64,000 nt of DNA from Arbacia lixula (GCA_963669155.1 OZ022596.1:7916208-7980207), one strand, 5' to 3'; shown: positions 42,491-55,116, counted from the first letter of the stretch. Numbers and translations: made by a program. Notes: generated by a model from the letters alone, not told the origin.

Positions 42491-43850
42491 AATAGGCATT
42501 TTGGCACGTTATCGAGCGAGGTGTATTATGTAGTCAGTGTACAATATACTTGTGTAGGCCTATACGGCCGAGAGCATGATTTCCACAGCGCGTGCTTGAA
42601 GCACAATTAATGATGAAACCTATAGCTACCTGAGTGAGCGTAGACGCACATCGAGCGGTTTCATTGAATTTAATAGCAAAAAACCTCAGGCTTGCGTGTA
42701 AAAAAAAAAAAAAAAAGCTGTCGGCCAATAGTATTGAGGTTCGTCCTTTGACCGTTTAGGAGTGGTTTCTTGACTACTATTTTGCATCACACCTGACGAG
42801 GTGTTGCAGCGGCGCATGAAACGTCGCTTGATCTTTTTAGATTCCTTGTTGACCATACATTGCAAGACAAACAACTATTATTAGCGGTTTTATCCGCAAT
42901 AATTAACATATATAGCATTCTGATATTCATCTTACCTATTGGGTATCGAAATTCACAGAAAGCTTATTATACAGTTATCACTCTCTTTTCATCTCCTGTA
43001 CCACTACTTGGACTACCAAAGAACCCACCACCAGGGGTCTATAAATAGTGCGAATGGAATATGCCAAACGGATGGTAACAAATGCAAACTTCACCCCCAA
43101 AACAATGTTTTTTCACTGCATGCCTTCGTCGTCAATGCCACCCCAAGCGTCACAATCGCCGAAAAACATGGATGATTGCACCAATTTACCAGGGAACTGA
43201 GTTTCTGTATAAAGGATAGAAATGCTGTGTCATTATACGGGCCAAAAAATGGCAGAACCGTTCAGCCATCACCACTGAATCTGGATTTTACTTAATTTTC
43301 ATGATTTTTAGATAAATCATTCCTCGTATCCTGAAATCAAACTGGAATAGAACCATTCATTATGACATAACCCCACTCCACTCATTATTAGTTTCGTAGT
43401 CGTTATCACTTTATCACTTCTACCCCTTAACTGTAAACCAAATAATGTCAATTTTAATTTTAAAGATGAAATCGCCTGATTTATCATGATGCTTTGATTA
43501 TATTATGTAAATGTAGCGGTATTTTTATTGATGCAAACCGGCCTTCTTTAAGTCAGGTCATTATAGTTGGTAATGTTGACGGGACGGCTATGGCTATATG
43601 TGAACGACATGAACGACCTACCATGAATCAATAAAGATGTAAAATGTGAACAGTGTGATGTGCACATCTATCATGTTTTGAAAAGCATAGAAGATACCAA
43701 AAATAGCAAGTTTAAGCTAAAACGTTTTAAGGGAAATGTAACACAGTCATGCTTGATACACGTATATAGAAACTATTCAATATTTCAGATTTAACGCGCA
43801 TTCTTGCAAAATGCCGTCGTCGCTGATGTCGCCCACAAAACTGCCATTTC
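42491..43850. other. Non-coding stretch
   Basis: No gene or repeat family recognised apart from a 16-bp A run near 42701. Confidence 0.3.
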
Positions 43851-43854
43851 CTTA

Positions 43855-44215
43855 CAAAATCAATGATGTTGTTGCCCATGTACTAGGCAAGCAGAACGTA
43901 CCATTCAAGTTAGATAATTGATGATAAAGATATGTGTTCTAACACCATTGTTTTGATGGTATCGTGTATTCTATTCCTACCCTTTTTGAAAAAAAGTCTT
44001 TCCGTTAGTGACGTCACATATGTGGTGATTTTGGCGGGAAAGCATCGGATACACCTTGCCAGCAAAGCATTTTTTTGTGATCCCAGAGTTCACCCTTTCG
44101 ACCTATCTGCCTATGGGGTCAGTTGTTCCCGCCCTTTTCACACGAATACATTTTTTTTGGCTCCCGTCCTATTAGCACCCGAGAAAAATGTAAACATTTT
44201 TTTAACACAGTAAGG
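43855..44215. repeat. Diverged ancestral-like copy of the 44569-45549 tandem unit
   Basis: GATGTTGTTGCCCATGTAC, GTGACGTCACATATGTGGTG, GCATCGGATACACCTTGCCA and GTGATCCCAGAGTTCACCCT are shared with both later units, but with more differences. Confidence 0.75.
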
Positions 44216-44568
44216 TCCAACGGATATCTGCTTGTATAATTATACAAAGACTCGTAATACATGGTTGAGTAAGCAGCAAGGAGATAACAAGGAATATTTC
44301 TAGGAATCGCCTTGCTGAAGCGGATATTGAATCCCATTTGTAAAATGAAACTCTTAAAATGCGTCAATCATTAATGGCACTGCCTGAGTTAATTCCTTCT
44401 GAATCCTTCCACGAAATACAGTTATGTGTCATTTTCCTGCAACCAATAATAATCATTAAAAAATGTTTTTCGGTTACATTCTTTCAGGATATTTGACTCA
44501 CTGTTTGGGGAAAGGGGGTGAATTCTTATTGGGCAAAGCTGCCCGACCGATATCAAAGATCCGATCCC

Positions 44569-45549
44569 TCAACACAGACGAGGAACCGTCATCAATGGCG
44601 CATAAAGAGCGTATTCTTTCTCTGCCAGACCCCACACTGCCCTATTGAAATATTGTGTATTACCATTATGAAATGCCTCAATGGTGCATAAAGAGTGCAA
44701 AAAAAAAAAAATAACTACAAGAATCGAAATAGCTACAACGAAAAAAACGCACACACACACACACAAAAATGATGATGTTGCCCATGTACCAATGTACCAA
44801 ACAAGTTAGATACTTGAGCATAAACATATGTGTTTTAACATAATTGTTATGATGGTACCGTGTATTATGTTCCTACTATTTTTGCAAAAAAGTGACGTCA
44901 CCTATCTGGTGATTTCGGCGGGAAAGCGATCGGATACACCTTGCCAGCAAAACATTTTTTTGTGATCCCAGAGTTCACCCTTTGGGGTCAGTTGTTCCGG
45001 CCCTTTTCACATGAATAAATATCGTTGGCTCCCGGCCTATAACTTCAGCCTAGGTCAGCCTCAACACAGACGAGGAACCGTCATCAATGGCGCATAAAGA
45101 GCGTATTCTTTCTCTGCCAGACCCCACACTGCCCTATTGAAATATTGTGTATTACCATTATGAAATGCCTTAATGGTGCATAAAGAGTGCAAAAAAAAAA
45201 TAACTACAAGAATCGAAATAGCTACAACGAAAAAAAAGCACACACACACACAAAAAAATGATGATGTTGCCCATGTACCAATGTACCAAACAAGTTAGAT
45301 ACTTGAGCATAAAAATATGTGTTTTAACATAATTGTTATGATGGTACCGTGTATTATGTTCCTACTATTTTTGCAAAAAAGTGACGTCACATATCTGGTG
45401 ATTTCGGCGGGAAAGCGATCGGATACACCTTGCCAGCAAAACATTTTTTTGTGATCCCAGAGTTCACCCTTTGGGGTCAGTTGTTCCGGCCCTTTTCACA
45501 TGAATAAATATTGTTGGCTCCCGGCCTATAACTTCAGCCTAGGCCAGGG
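44569..45549. repeat. Near-identical 492-bp tandem duplication
   Basis: Unit 1 is 44569-45060 and unit 2 is 45061-45549. They differ by only a handful of substitutions plus A-run and CA-run lengths, so the duplication is young or kept homogeneous. Open frames of 62-65 codons on the minus strand are duplicated with it and look like chance. Confidence 0.92.
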
Positions 45550-45737
45550 TTAAGGTCAAGACATATTAACCCTAACCTCAACCTAACTCTTACACTAGGG
45601 CCTAGACGGAAGTTAGCAACCGAACGTAATTTAGACCCCTAAACCCAGGATTGGCAATTGGAATGAGTGAGTGTGCGCGTGCGTCCACGGTGTGCTGTGG
45701 CAGTTTTTCTCTGTTCAAGTTGTAGTTAATCAGCCAA

Positions 45738-46741
45738 ATGGCAGGCACCGGAAAATACGCTTATTTTATTTTCAGCGAGGTAGTCGTGACCTTCACTTGA
45801 CCTCTGGACCCGCGGAAAACGTCTCCTTTTCAAACTGCGATATCTTCATGAATATACCATATTTTCGTGCGCTTTCTTTTGTAAATGTATGTCGGAGGTC
45901 GAAATTTACCAAGTGTGAAAAAACATTTCATTAAAACAGGCAGAAAAATATTGCAAATTCGAGATAAATATGTGGTTCTAATAAAAATTAAAAAAATCAA
46001 AATAAACTCTATATTTCAATGTCAATCGCTTTTGAGCCCCTAACATTTAGAGATCATCTGAAGCGGAATTTATTGTACTTTATGGAGATACCATTTTTTT
46101 TCAACCTCCCCCCATAGAAGGGTCAGGATCCAGCAAAACACCAACCATGTTCAAATCCAAAATGAGCGAGATATGACGAAGTTGTGAGCGATCCTAACCA
46201 GCCAATCATAGTCCACGATAATAACGAAATTCCACCGGCGATCCAAGGGTGAACCAATCATAGTCGCGGACTATGATTGACTGGTCAGGATCGCTCACAA
46301 CTTCGTCATATCTCGCTCATTTTGGATTTGAACATGGTTGATGTTTTGCTGGATCCTGACCCTTCTATGGGGGAAGGTTGAACAATAATGGTATCTCCAT
46401 AAAGTACAATAAATTCCGCTTCAGATGATCTCTAAATATTAGGGGCTCAAAAGCCATTGACATTGAAATAAAGAGTTTATTTTAATTTTTTTAATTTTAT
46501 TAGAACCACATATTTATCTCTGATTTGCAATATTTTCCTGCCTGTTTTAATGAAATGTTTTTTCACCCTTGGTAAATGTCCACCTCCAACATACAGGTAC
46601 AAAAGAAAGTGTACAAAAATATGATATATTCATGGAGATATCGCAGTTTGAAAGGGAGACCTTTTTCGCGGTTCGAGAGGTAAAGTGAAGGTCACGACTA
46701 CCGAGCTGAAAATAAAATCGCGTGTTTTCTGCTGCCTGCGG
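45738..46741. repeat. Long inverted repeat, arms about 480 bp
   Basis: The left arm (GGCAGGCACCGGAAAATACG at its outer end, GAGCGAGATATGACGAAGTT near the centre) is mirrored by the right arm ending TGCTGCCTGCGG. The spacer is about 50 bp near 46234. CCAATCATAGTC occurs at the turn on both sides. Arms are roughly 85% alike by eye. The mirrored open frames (45671-45934 plus, 46846-46547 minus) arise from this symmetry. Confidence 0.9.
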
Positions 46742-46747
46742 ACAAAT

Positions 46748-47140
46748 ATCGGTTGCGAAGTCCGTGTGATTTCTGAAAATTCGCGTCACTTTGAAGGTGA
46801 ATAACACAAATGTTTTATTTTTGAGCCCAAACAAAACTGGAATCAAATTCTTCGCTGGAGTACTGGGTTTCCAAAGCTGTAACTGGTGTTGCCGTCCAAT
46901 TTGTAAAAGGGTCAGGATCCAGCAAAGTCTGAGAGCTTACATATATATCGGTTGCGAAGTCCGTACGATTTCTGAAATCTCGCGTCACTTTGAAGACGAA
47001 TAGCATAAATGTTTTATTTTTGAGCCCAAACAATATTGGAATCAAAATCTCCGCTGAAGTATTGGCTTTTTAGAGCCGTAACTGTCGTTTCATACAATCC
47101 ATAGAAGGGTCAGCATCCAGCAAGGTCTGAGAGCTTACAT
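46748..47140. repeat. Tandem pair, about 190-bp unit
   Basis: CGGTTGCGAAGTCCGT, CGCGTCACTTTGAAG, ATGTTTTATTTTTGAGCCCA, TGGAATCAAA and GGGTCAG(G/C)ATCCAGCAA occur twice in order. GGGTCAGGATCCAGCAAA is shared with the adjacent long hairpin. Confidence 0.85.
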
Positions 47141-48178
47141 ATTTCAAAAAAAAATTGAGGCCTGTTTTTGAAAGAAAATAACATAAAAACTCCTTTGCGG
47201 ATTTCGAAAAAAATGAAAACATTTATTAAGAAACATATAATCTCAATCCCTGTCTAAAAAAAATCCTGATCAGTATGCTTACTGAAGACACCAGCAAAAG
47301 ATCTCGCGAGCATGTCGAATTCCTTCGTAATCTAGGTGCAGCAAAATCTGCGCGTGAGATTTCGCGAGACGAAAAATAAAACGCTCACGATTTCTATAGA
47401 ACGAGCGAGCGCTGCCGATTGACTGTAATGGTACGGAAAGAAAATCGCGCGCACAAGGGCTTGGGGGAATCAGGAGCTGGAGCTAACGTAGAGGTCGGAA
47501 AGAGAGATATAGTCAGCGGCTTACCTGTTGTGTGAATGGTTTTGAACCCACGAGATGAAAAGAAATCGACGCCACTTTCATAATCTATGCGCACGGCCAA
47601 TGCCACAATTGCCAACGCTATTCTTTCGAGTGCTCACTGTGGCGTCGCAATAACATGAGTACAAACAGAGGTATCACCCTGCTTCTCTCTGGATACCACA
47701 TTCTACTGGCATCTCCATATCGTGCTTTCAAATTACCACACGCCAGGTATAACCTCTTATCTGTCAAATGTGTGTCTGCTCGTGAGTGATGCGCATACAT
47801 CTCACACGGTGCAGCGTTTCATCCGCACATGGAGGACTTAACCCTGATATCTACCGTTGTGGGGGCAACACCCCGTTTTCCCCTGAATACTTTACCGTGC
47901 CTTTACGCCACCTGTTGTCGCTCTTAACCGGTAATCTACAATGTACATATCTGATTATCAGTAATGCATGCACATCTCAGTTGGTTGAGTTTCATTCGGG
48001 ATTGGACGTGTTAACCGGTCACATTGTGTTGGTTGCTGTTTCCATCGGCCCGGAAGCGTACTAGTTTTAATGCATAGAGCGATTAACTCTTCATGTACTA
48101 TGCGTGTATTACCTAAACACACGGACCCCACGGACCCCAACATTTTATCACAAGAAGGAAGCGGTTAAGAAAGAAAGA
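47141..48178. other. Flank of first exon B
   Basis: Contains the presumed 5' UTR and promoter of the exon at 48179. A 92-codon frame (47786-48064) shows no recognisable domain. Confidence 0.35.
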
Positions 48179-48263
48179 ATGGCATTCAGCAAATTAATGA
48201 ACACTTTTATCTGTGGATTAGTGATGGCATCCATCTCTTACTTGTTTGTCATTGTGAATTATG
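48179..48263 (+). CDS. First coding exon, type II membrane anchor (exon B)
   Basis: ATG in a strong context (AAGAATGG, A at -3 and G at +4) opens MAFSKLMNT, then the hydrophobic stretch FICGLVMASISYLFVIVNY, and stops at donor GTAAGT (48264). It is 85 nt long, phase 1, the same as exon A. The nucleotide sequence is not similar to exons A or C, so if they share an origin it is old. The layout (tail, anchor, donor right after the anchor) fits alternative first exons that give a common enzyme different membrane anchors and promoters. The function of the body cannot be inferred here. Confidence 0.6.
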
Positions 48264-48399
48264 GTAAGTAATGCTTCGTAGCTTCATCTATAATCTGCAT
48301 TCTTTTCCTCAAATTTCTGCATGCTCATATTCTTATCTCTTTTGTGTGAATCCCCCACGAGCTGGTACGAAAACATCGTCGTCTGCAAAGTTGTTCTCA

Positions 48400-48785
48400 T
48401 TTTGACGATAAAATTCATCCTAAAGTTTTGTAAAATTGGATGAAAACTAAAATATAAATTAAATATACATACAAATTATTACAGATTTGACATCACTCCG
48501 TCATAGGATATCAGAGTAATGAATTCTCACATTCTTAATTGTGTGACGTCACTTACGGGCTACTCTGCTATAAATTGTGATAGTAATCTTAAAGTTGTCT
48601 CAGATGTCTCAGAAGAAGGGCAATTTATGGAAACATGGAGCACACAGCCTCACAATATCCAACTTTTGAAAAATCATAAAGTTCTTATGTCATAACGGAT
48701 TTTCGTCAAGCGTGCATTAATATTTTAGCTGAATTTTCCGTGTTTTCAATATCAATTCAATTTCAAGGTGGGCTTCCCCTTTCAT
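48400..48785. mobile_element. Worn fragment of the TTAAAGGGATAG MITE family
   Basis: GTGTGACGTCACTTACGGGC, TCATAACGGATTTTCGTC and CAATTTCAAGGTGGGCTTCC recall the landmarks of 33270-33744 in order, without intact ends. Confidence 0.45.
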
Positions 48786-50818
48786 ATAGAAAAATGCAAT
48801 GAGGAAGTTGAAGCGATAATTACTGTGAGAATGGAAAAAGAAATTTGACTTAGCGATGTTTTTATATGGTGTTTAGCATTCCCTAAGCGTTTTCGTAGAG
48901 GTAAAAATGGACAAGAAGTAGTCACGATATCTTGCAATACTCAAGGAACATGATCGTGTTTCATTGGTTGCTTTTCATTCCTCCGATGGTTCATTATTGT
49001 GACTTCCCATTTCAAACCTTTGGGTCTGTTTGATCCAAAATGGAAACGAGTGTAAAACAATATGGCTCAAATATTTCTGTGTGTGTGTGTGTGTGTTTTG
49101 TTTGGTTGACAGTAATAAAGATGCTTTAAGTTATCTTTAAATGCGTTCAGAATAATGTTCTGGAAATGTGACTGTGACATTGATGAAACTCACAGCATGA
49201 ACACGACCACTTCAAATGAAATGCATTCAATTTGGAATGGTCACAGGAATATATAATTATGTGAATTATGTGATAGTGTCGTTCGACTTGAAATGAACAC
49301 AGAGGGATAATAAGCCCATTGGTTTCCCATTCCATGTTCTTATTTGGTGTACCTTCATGCTACTAGAAGTTTGAATCCTTTTTTGCCTTGACATGGTCAT
49401 TTTTTTTTCTAAGAATATGACTATTTCACAAATCTCATCACCACGGTATTCTTCAACGCCCATTTTATCTTATCTGTTTTTGGTTTAAACAGAGCTAACA
49501 GCAGTGTAAGTATTAGAAACATTTATAAAATAATCTCTCCTCCTTTCACTCTTTCCTTTCCTTCCTTCACCAAATAAGTGGAACAAAATAATGCTGCCCT
49601 TACAGAATACAAATGATATTTATTAGTAATGCCACGTATACATTGACAACACTAACAAAATCAAACATTCAAATTAGATATCTTAGTAATGCACAATTCA
49701 CAACAACCGACTTCATCTTGTGTCCCCCATTGCCTACACACATTCCTGATCAAACACTAACACCAAGGTCGGTTTGAATAGCTATTCGTTGATATAGATT
49801 GCCATTACTTCCACAGGGGAAACCATGCATAAATCAATGCGTTCGCCACCTGCACATAGTTGTCAAGCGAGAATATTAGTAAAATCAATAAAATCTTCAT
49901 TTAGCAATTTTGGATAGATTATACAAGACATTTTCATGAAATTAGAGCCAATGAAAAGGTTTCAATTGCAATTCGCCTGATTTGTTTTCTTTCGGATTTT
50001 GACTGGACTGAAACACACACGTCACATAAAGAGAACTAGCCTGCAGCATGGAAGTGTCATAAAGAAGACATTGAGCGTAATGATTCAAACATCTAAATGG
50101 ATTCCAAAGCGTGATAATAAATGTCAAAAGCAATTCACAATCACGGAAAAACCTTGATATCCAATGCTCAACCCCGATACTTTTAGCGGATGATAACTTG
50201 CAAAGAAATAATATTCTTTAATTATCCATTTTGTCTTTTCATTGTTTCTTTTCTTTTGTTTCATTCCTTTTAGCAATTTAGAAATAAGTTAAGGCAACAC
50301 CAATAAATATCCTCTAAGCAGCTTTCTACGAAAAAACTATTAGGTACGATCAATAAACTAATGTCTTCCCTTTCAGAAACTTTGTGTAGTTGTTGGATCC
50401 AATCAAGGTTAAATTGACATTTTAAGCTGTATATAACTATTAACAATCATGACAGTGTTTGCCCGCATGCTGAGATATTTCACTTTAAAAAAGTGTTCTG
50501 TTTGTTTCCTGATATATGTCGTGCTCACAGAATTATTGATGCAATTATCAGACAGGAAAAATGAGAATCTACATATATTTTGTTCACCCTGGGAAGCAGT
50601 TGCTACATATTCGTACTCGTAATTGTAAAAATATCCGAGGAGTACATGTTGAGAACACTTAATTATCGATCGGACCTGCGTTCAAAAGAGTTTGGTTGAT
50701 CTTTTCATATCCATGGTAACTAGAAACAAATGGTAAGCGCACGCATAAAAGAGACCAGGGAGATACCTCCCTGAAGAGACCACGGAGATACCTCCCTGAA
50801 AAGACCATAAAACACGGT
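48786..50818. other. Non-coding stretch
   Basis: No gene recognised. It includes a possible 13-nt microexon at 49493-49505 (see findings) and a short GT run near 49078. AT-rich. Confidence 0.3.
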
Positions 50819-50819
50819 G

Positions 50820-50882
<63 letters not shown>
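50819..50882. repeat. (CA)n microsatellite
   Basis: About 32 units; it creates long Cys/Val open frames on the minus strand that are not genes. Confidence 0.97.
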
Positions 50883-50887
<5 letters not shown>

Positions 50888-51098
50888 GAACAATGGGCAT
50901 TTGGTCACGACAATTGAATGATGGACACACGACGCGTGCGTCGCGACGGTCACTGATAACGATCACCAATAATTTATTATTCGGTGTGGCCTTTGCCGGT
51001 AAAGCATGAGGCTAATGCCGTTTTGTATCTATCATAACGTTAACTAGAACTATAAAGGAAATCATAGGAGCCTATGATGTGGTAGTCATCTAGCAGTT

Positions 51099-51305
51099 CT
51101 CTACTCTTTGGTTGCGAGAATGCGATTATGTTTCTTCTTTCGGAAACAAAATTATAAGTCAAAGAGCCCTACCTTTTACTTTTCACACCACCATTAATTA
51201 ACAACTGATTCCCTTTACATATATTCCCCACATATTCAAGAGGGAATAAAGGGTATTTTACATAAAGGATAACATATCTAATGACACCGCCAATTGCATC
51301 TCACA
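51099..51305. repeat. Direct repeat pair with 53095-53305
   Basis: CTCTTTGGTTGCGAGAATG, TTTACATATATT, AAGGGTATTT and ATGACA(C/T)CGCC(A/T)ATTGCAT are shared in order; about 75-80% alike by eye. A 61-codon frame starting at the shared ATG (51281) has one hydrophobic stretch but no support as a gene. Confidence 0.65.
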
Positions 51306-51894
51306 TGTTTGTGAATGAAAGAAAAGATCATTTTGAATTTGCCATTTTCTTCATTATATATCTGATTTTGCTTACAATAGCAGTTATCTGCATTTATATT
51401 TGTATATTCCTTTTGAAGACAGATTATGTGAAGCGTGTATTTCAACAGGAAATGTTAGAAAGATAGTTATGTGCAGTGCATGGGAATTGAACATTTAGAA
51501 CACTAGAGAGACAAAGACTGCGCTAAACAAGAAGAGAAATAGACGCTGCTTGCTTTGGAATTATTTGAATCGAGTGATGATCTGAACATATGCACATGCC
51601 TTATAAAGAGCTGTTTGCCAAAAGTATTAGTAGAAACGGTCACAAATGTAGAAAGCTAGGGTGAATATGTTTTGAATTGTTTGAAAACTCCCGATATGAT
51701 CACTAAATAGAAATTATGTTCAAAAAGTCACACAAGGTCTGGTTTGATTTTATCATCTTTTTCACTTATTTGTAGGAGCGTTGTCCACTGCGATTAGAAT
51801 TTATGTCTTCTTTCAGTGGATTTTCCAGGCATTATCAAATGCCATTGACCTAATGGTAGTAGTAGAGAGAGAGCGAGAGATATATAAAGAGAAA

Positions 51895-51960
51895 GAGAGA
51901 GAAAAAAAGAGAAAGAGAGAGAGAGAGAGAGAAAGAGGGAGAGTGAGGGAGAGAGAGAGG
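51895..51960. repeat. Degenerate (GA)n tract
   Basis: AGAGAGAGAGAGA-rich block. The sequence before it (CAGGCATTATCAAATGCCATTGAC) is related to that before the (GAA)n tract at 52519. Confidence 0.85.
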
Positions 51961-52005
51961 TGGCGTTAGGAAATTAACAAACCCCCTTATTATTGGGTAT
52001 TACTG

Positions 52006-52095
52006 TAACCCTCCGAGTGCAACGTGTCTTTTTTCCTACAAGAAATATACCCAAATCCCAAAGGGTAGCATATCATCTTGTACACTCAGGGTTAA
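52006..52095. mobile_element. Tiny (90-bp) inverted-repeat element with TAACCCT(C/G)(C/A)GAGTG ends
   Basis: GTAACCCTCCGAGTGCAA on the left and TTGTACACTCAGGGTTAA on the right are inverted with mismatches. Confidence 0.5.
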
Positions 52096-52305
52096 AGAAA
52101 AGTGTATTATACACTAGAGGCTTGACTTAGGCTTAGTGAGTGTAGGACTAAAACATGTATGAAATACGTTTACTTAGTATGGTGCAATATATTATGAGTG
52201 CGCCTGTCTAAGCTCACATTTTTTGCAAAGAGTAAATGGCCATAACATCTGTATTACAGATCTCAGCTAGCTTAAACTGCAACTGATCTGCTTCTTTGAT
52301 ATATG

Positions 52306-52448
52306 AGGGGGTGTTTCACCAAGCTGTCTGGAATGCGCTTAATGCGATACCACACTTTATTCACCGAGAACGTTATTAAGCACAAAAAGGGATCAGCAGT
52401 CGTTCGTAAAGCCGTTCGCAACTTACGAACAGCTTGGTGAAACACCTC
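52306..52448. mobile_element. Deleted copy of the GTGTTTCACCAAGCTG MITE family
   Basis: GGGGTGTTTCACCAAGCTGT mirrors ACAGCTTGGTGAAACACCTC; only 143 bp because the centre is deleted. GGGATCAGCAGTCGTTCGTA is retained. Confidence 0.85.
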
Positions 52449-52518
52449 CTGGAGCGTATTCTGCCTTGTATTGTCCAGACATTATCAACCTTCATTGACT
52501 TTATTGAAGTGGGCAAGA

Positions 52519-52589
52519 GAGAAGAAGAAGAAGAAGAAGAAGAAGAAGAAGAAGAAGAAGAAGAAGAAGAAGAAGAAGAAGAAGAAGAA
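52519..52589. repeat. (GAA)n microsatellite, about 24 units
   Basis: Uninterrupted GAA units; it generates poly-Glu, poly-Lys and poly-Phe frames that are not genes. Confidence 0.97.
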
Positions 52590-53094
52590 AATCAAGGAAT
52601 TGAAAAAAAAAACAAGGGAGGAAAAGGTGGGTAAAAAAAGGCGTGTGAGACATAGGGTGAAACAAAGCTGCCTCACACAATAGAGATACAAATACAGAAA
52701 AACAGAAGGAGAAAAAAACGCGAGTAGTTCATGTAGTTAGGCTTTTGTGCAAAAAAGTACATTCACGGTAGACTGACGATCATGAATAGAAAAGCATTCT
52801 ACCTGAAAGCCATGATTCATGAATAACATGGCTTATAATCTTACATGACGAGATGTATGTACACAGAAAAATATGTGTGGGCAGGGAAAATCGTGTGATG
52901 ACTAAAACAAACAAAGCAGGTCGTCACCTCAAAAAAGGGGATGGGAGCACACTATTAAAATTCACAATCACTTTAGTTAAATGGATGGCTCACTCCAATT
53001 GAACCCTGCTCTCAATAAAACGGAAAATATGAGGAAATGATTTGTACCAATTTGAGTAAAACAGTTAGCCATGCGAAGGCAAAGAAATGTTGCT

Positions 53095-53305
53095 GCTCTG
53101 CTCTTTGGTTGCGAGAATGTGATTATGTTTGCTCTTTCGGAAACACAATCATCATTCAAGGAGCCCTATATTTCAGATTTAATACAACCTAAACTTAACA
53201 AATGATAGCCTTTACATATATTTCGGCATATTTCTAAGGATAGAAAGGGTATTTCACCTGAAGGATTACATGTATTATGACATCGCCTATTGCATATTCA
53301 ATCAT
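53095..53305. repeat. Second member of the 51099-51305 pair
   Basis: Same blocks in the same order and orientation, about 2.0 kb apart. Confidence 0.65.
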
Positions 53306-54199
53306 TCTACTCTTAAGTGTATCCGACATTTTACCATGTCCCGTTTCACCACTAACGATGTAGTCAGATGTGCATTTATTTACCAACAATATTGCTCTTA
53401 CAGGTCCCCTGACATAAAACTGTATGCTGACTTATGTTGATGCAAGACAATATGTATATCGTCGGTGGGCTGTTAAAACCTCGTATCTCAAAAAAACAAA
53501 ATGTTCAGGAGAGCGAAAAAACATTTTTATTTCTACAAATTATGTGCATAGGAGTTGCTATGTTAACTAAAGACTATGTTTGATTACCAATTCAATATGA
53601 AATGGTTGAAATGCAAGAAAGATAATTTAAATGGCGGGAATTTGAGTTACGAGGTTTTCGCACTAAGTCCTAAATTGAGATACGAGGTTTTCTCGTTTCA
53701 AATTGAGTTACGAGGTTTTCCTACTTGATCTAAAATGAGATACGTGGTTTTCGCACTGTGTCGTACACAGTACCCCATGCTAATAAAGTGCAATATGGGC
53801 ACTTGCGCGCACATACATTCTCAAACACACACACATACACACATTCTTGTAGTGTGTCAATGTGGGGACCCATTTACCTTTTACCGCCAAAGCGGGGACG
53901 TGTGTGTGCGATGTTATACACTTCAAATGTTGAATTTAATCCACTAACCGGGGCCCTTTTCGGACATAGTACACACAAAACGTGAGCATAATCCACTAAC
54001 TGGGGACGCTTCCTACCCCCTACACACACATTTGGAGTTTAATTGGCCCAAAGTGGACTTTTTCCAAAATATGCATTGACTATATGAAACTTGTTTAAAA
54101 TGTGATGAGGAATTGATTGGACAGGAGATCTGGACCGGGGACGTCCCCACTTGTCGGAGGTCCCCTTTTATTGAGTTAAAAACACAAAAATGTCCCCGA

Positions 54200-54900
54200 T
54201 GGTATGTCCATACAAGCCCACACACACCCATATACATACACGCACGTACACACACACACATACACACACAAACAGACATACACATGCACACGCAGGCCAA
54301 AAGACGTAACAAATACATACATATCCATGCATGTGACACACGTATATAAACACTATAAATGAACGTTAATCTTATGATCTATGCGCGCGCACTCACACAT
54401 GCGCGCACACGTACACACATACACGTCCATACGCCGGCCAAAAGACGCAAAAATACATACATATCCATGCATGTGGCACACATCAACGTACGCAAACACT
54501 ATGTCTATACATTAACGGTCATGTTATGATCTATGCACACGCACACACACATGGGCGCGCATGTACATTTACACACATACCAATGCAGATAGTATACGCA
54601 CACATACACACATACACACATACACACATCACATACATACAAAAACCGGACCACACACAAACACGTGCACACGCCAGGCCAAAAAGACGCAAAAATTACA
54701 TGCAAACCTAGCAAAACACATTAACGTTCATGTGATCTACGCGCGCACACAGACACACACATGCATGCTCACATTTATTCACACACATACCCATTCATTT
54801 ATATACGCACACACACACACACACACATACACACAAACAAACAAACATACATGGGTACACGCCGGCACAAAGCGCAAAAGACGCAAATAATACGTACGAA
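54200..54900. repeat. CA-rich tandem array, unit about 150-230 bp, four copies
   Basis: ACGC(C/A)GGCCAAAAGACG(C)AA with a following CATGTGACACACGTTAACG-like block recurs near 54290, 54432, 54670 and 54860, separated by (CA)n variants. It lies inside the nested element. The Thr/His-rich open frames are simple-sequence products. Confidence 0.8.
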
Positions 54901-55116
54901 CTCTAGCATGTGACACACGTTAACGCACAAAAACACTACCTCACATTAACACCCATATTTCAGTCAAACACATTGAAACATGCATCAGAATTGCGTTTTG
55001 AAACGTGCTTACAAACGCATAATAATCAATGTAGATTATGCAGAAGAAGTATGTACAATATATACAATAAAACATCGCAAAACGATGTCCCCAAATTCAG
55101 TACTCATTATTCCTGG

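Noticed and set aside
43932-44367. Open frames of 82-93 codons on both strands
   Set aside because: They lie in the repeated unit that recurs at 44569-45549, where the frames are not maintained.
45671-46846. Two similar 87-99-codon frames on opposite strands
   Set aside because: Mirror products of the long inverted repeat, not two genes.
50659-50969. Cys/Val-rich minus-strand frames
   Set aside because: Translation of a (CA)n microsatellite.
52434-52691. Poly-Glu, poly-Lys and poly-Phe frames
   Set aside because: Translation of a (GAA)n microsatellite.
54013-54890. Thr/His- and Cys/Val-rich frames
   Set aside because: Products of the CA-rich tandem array.
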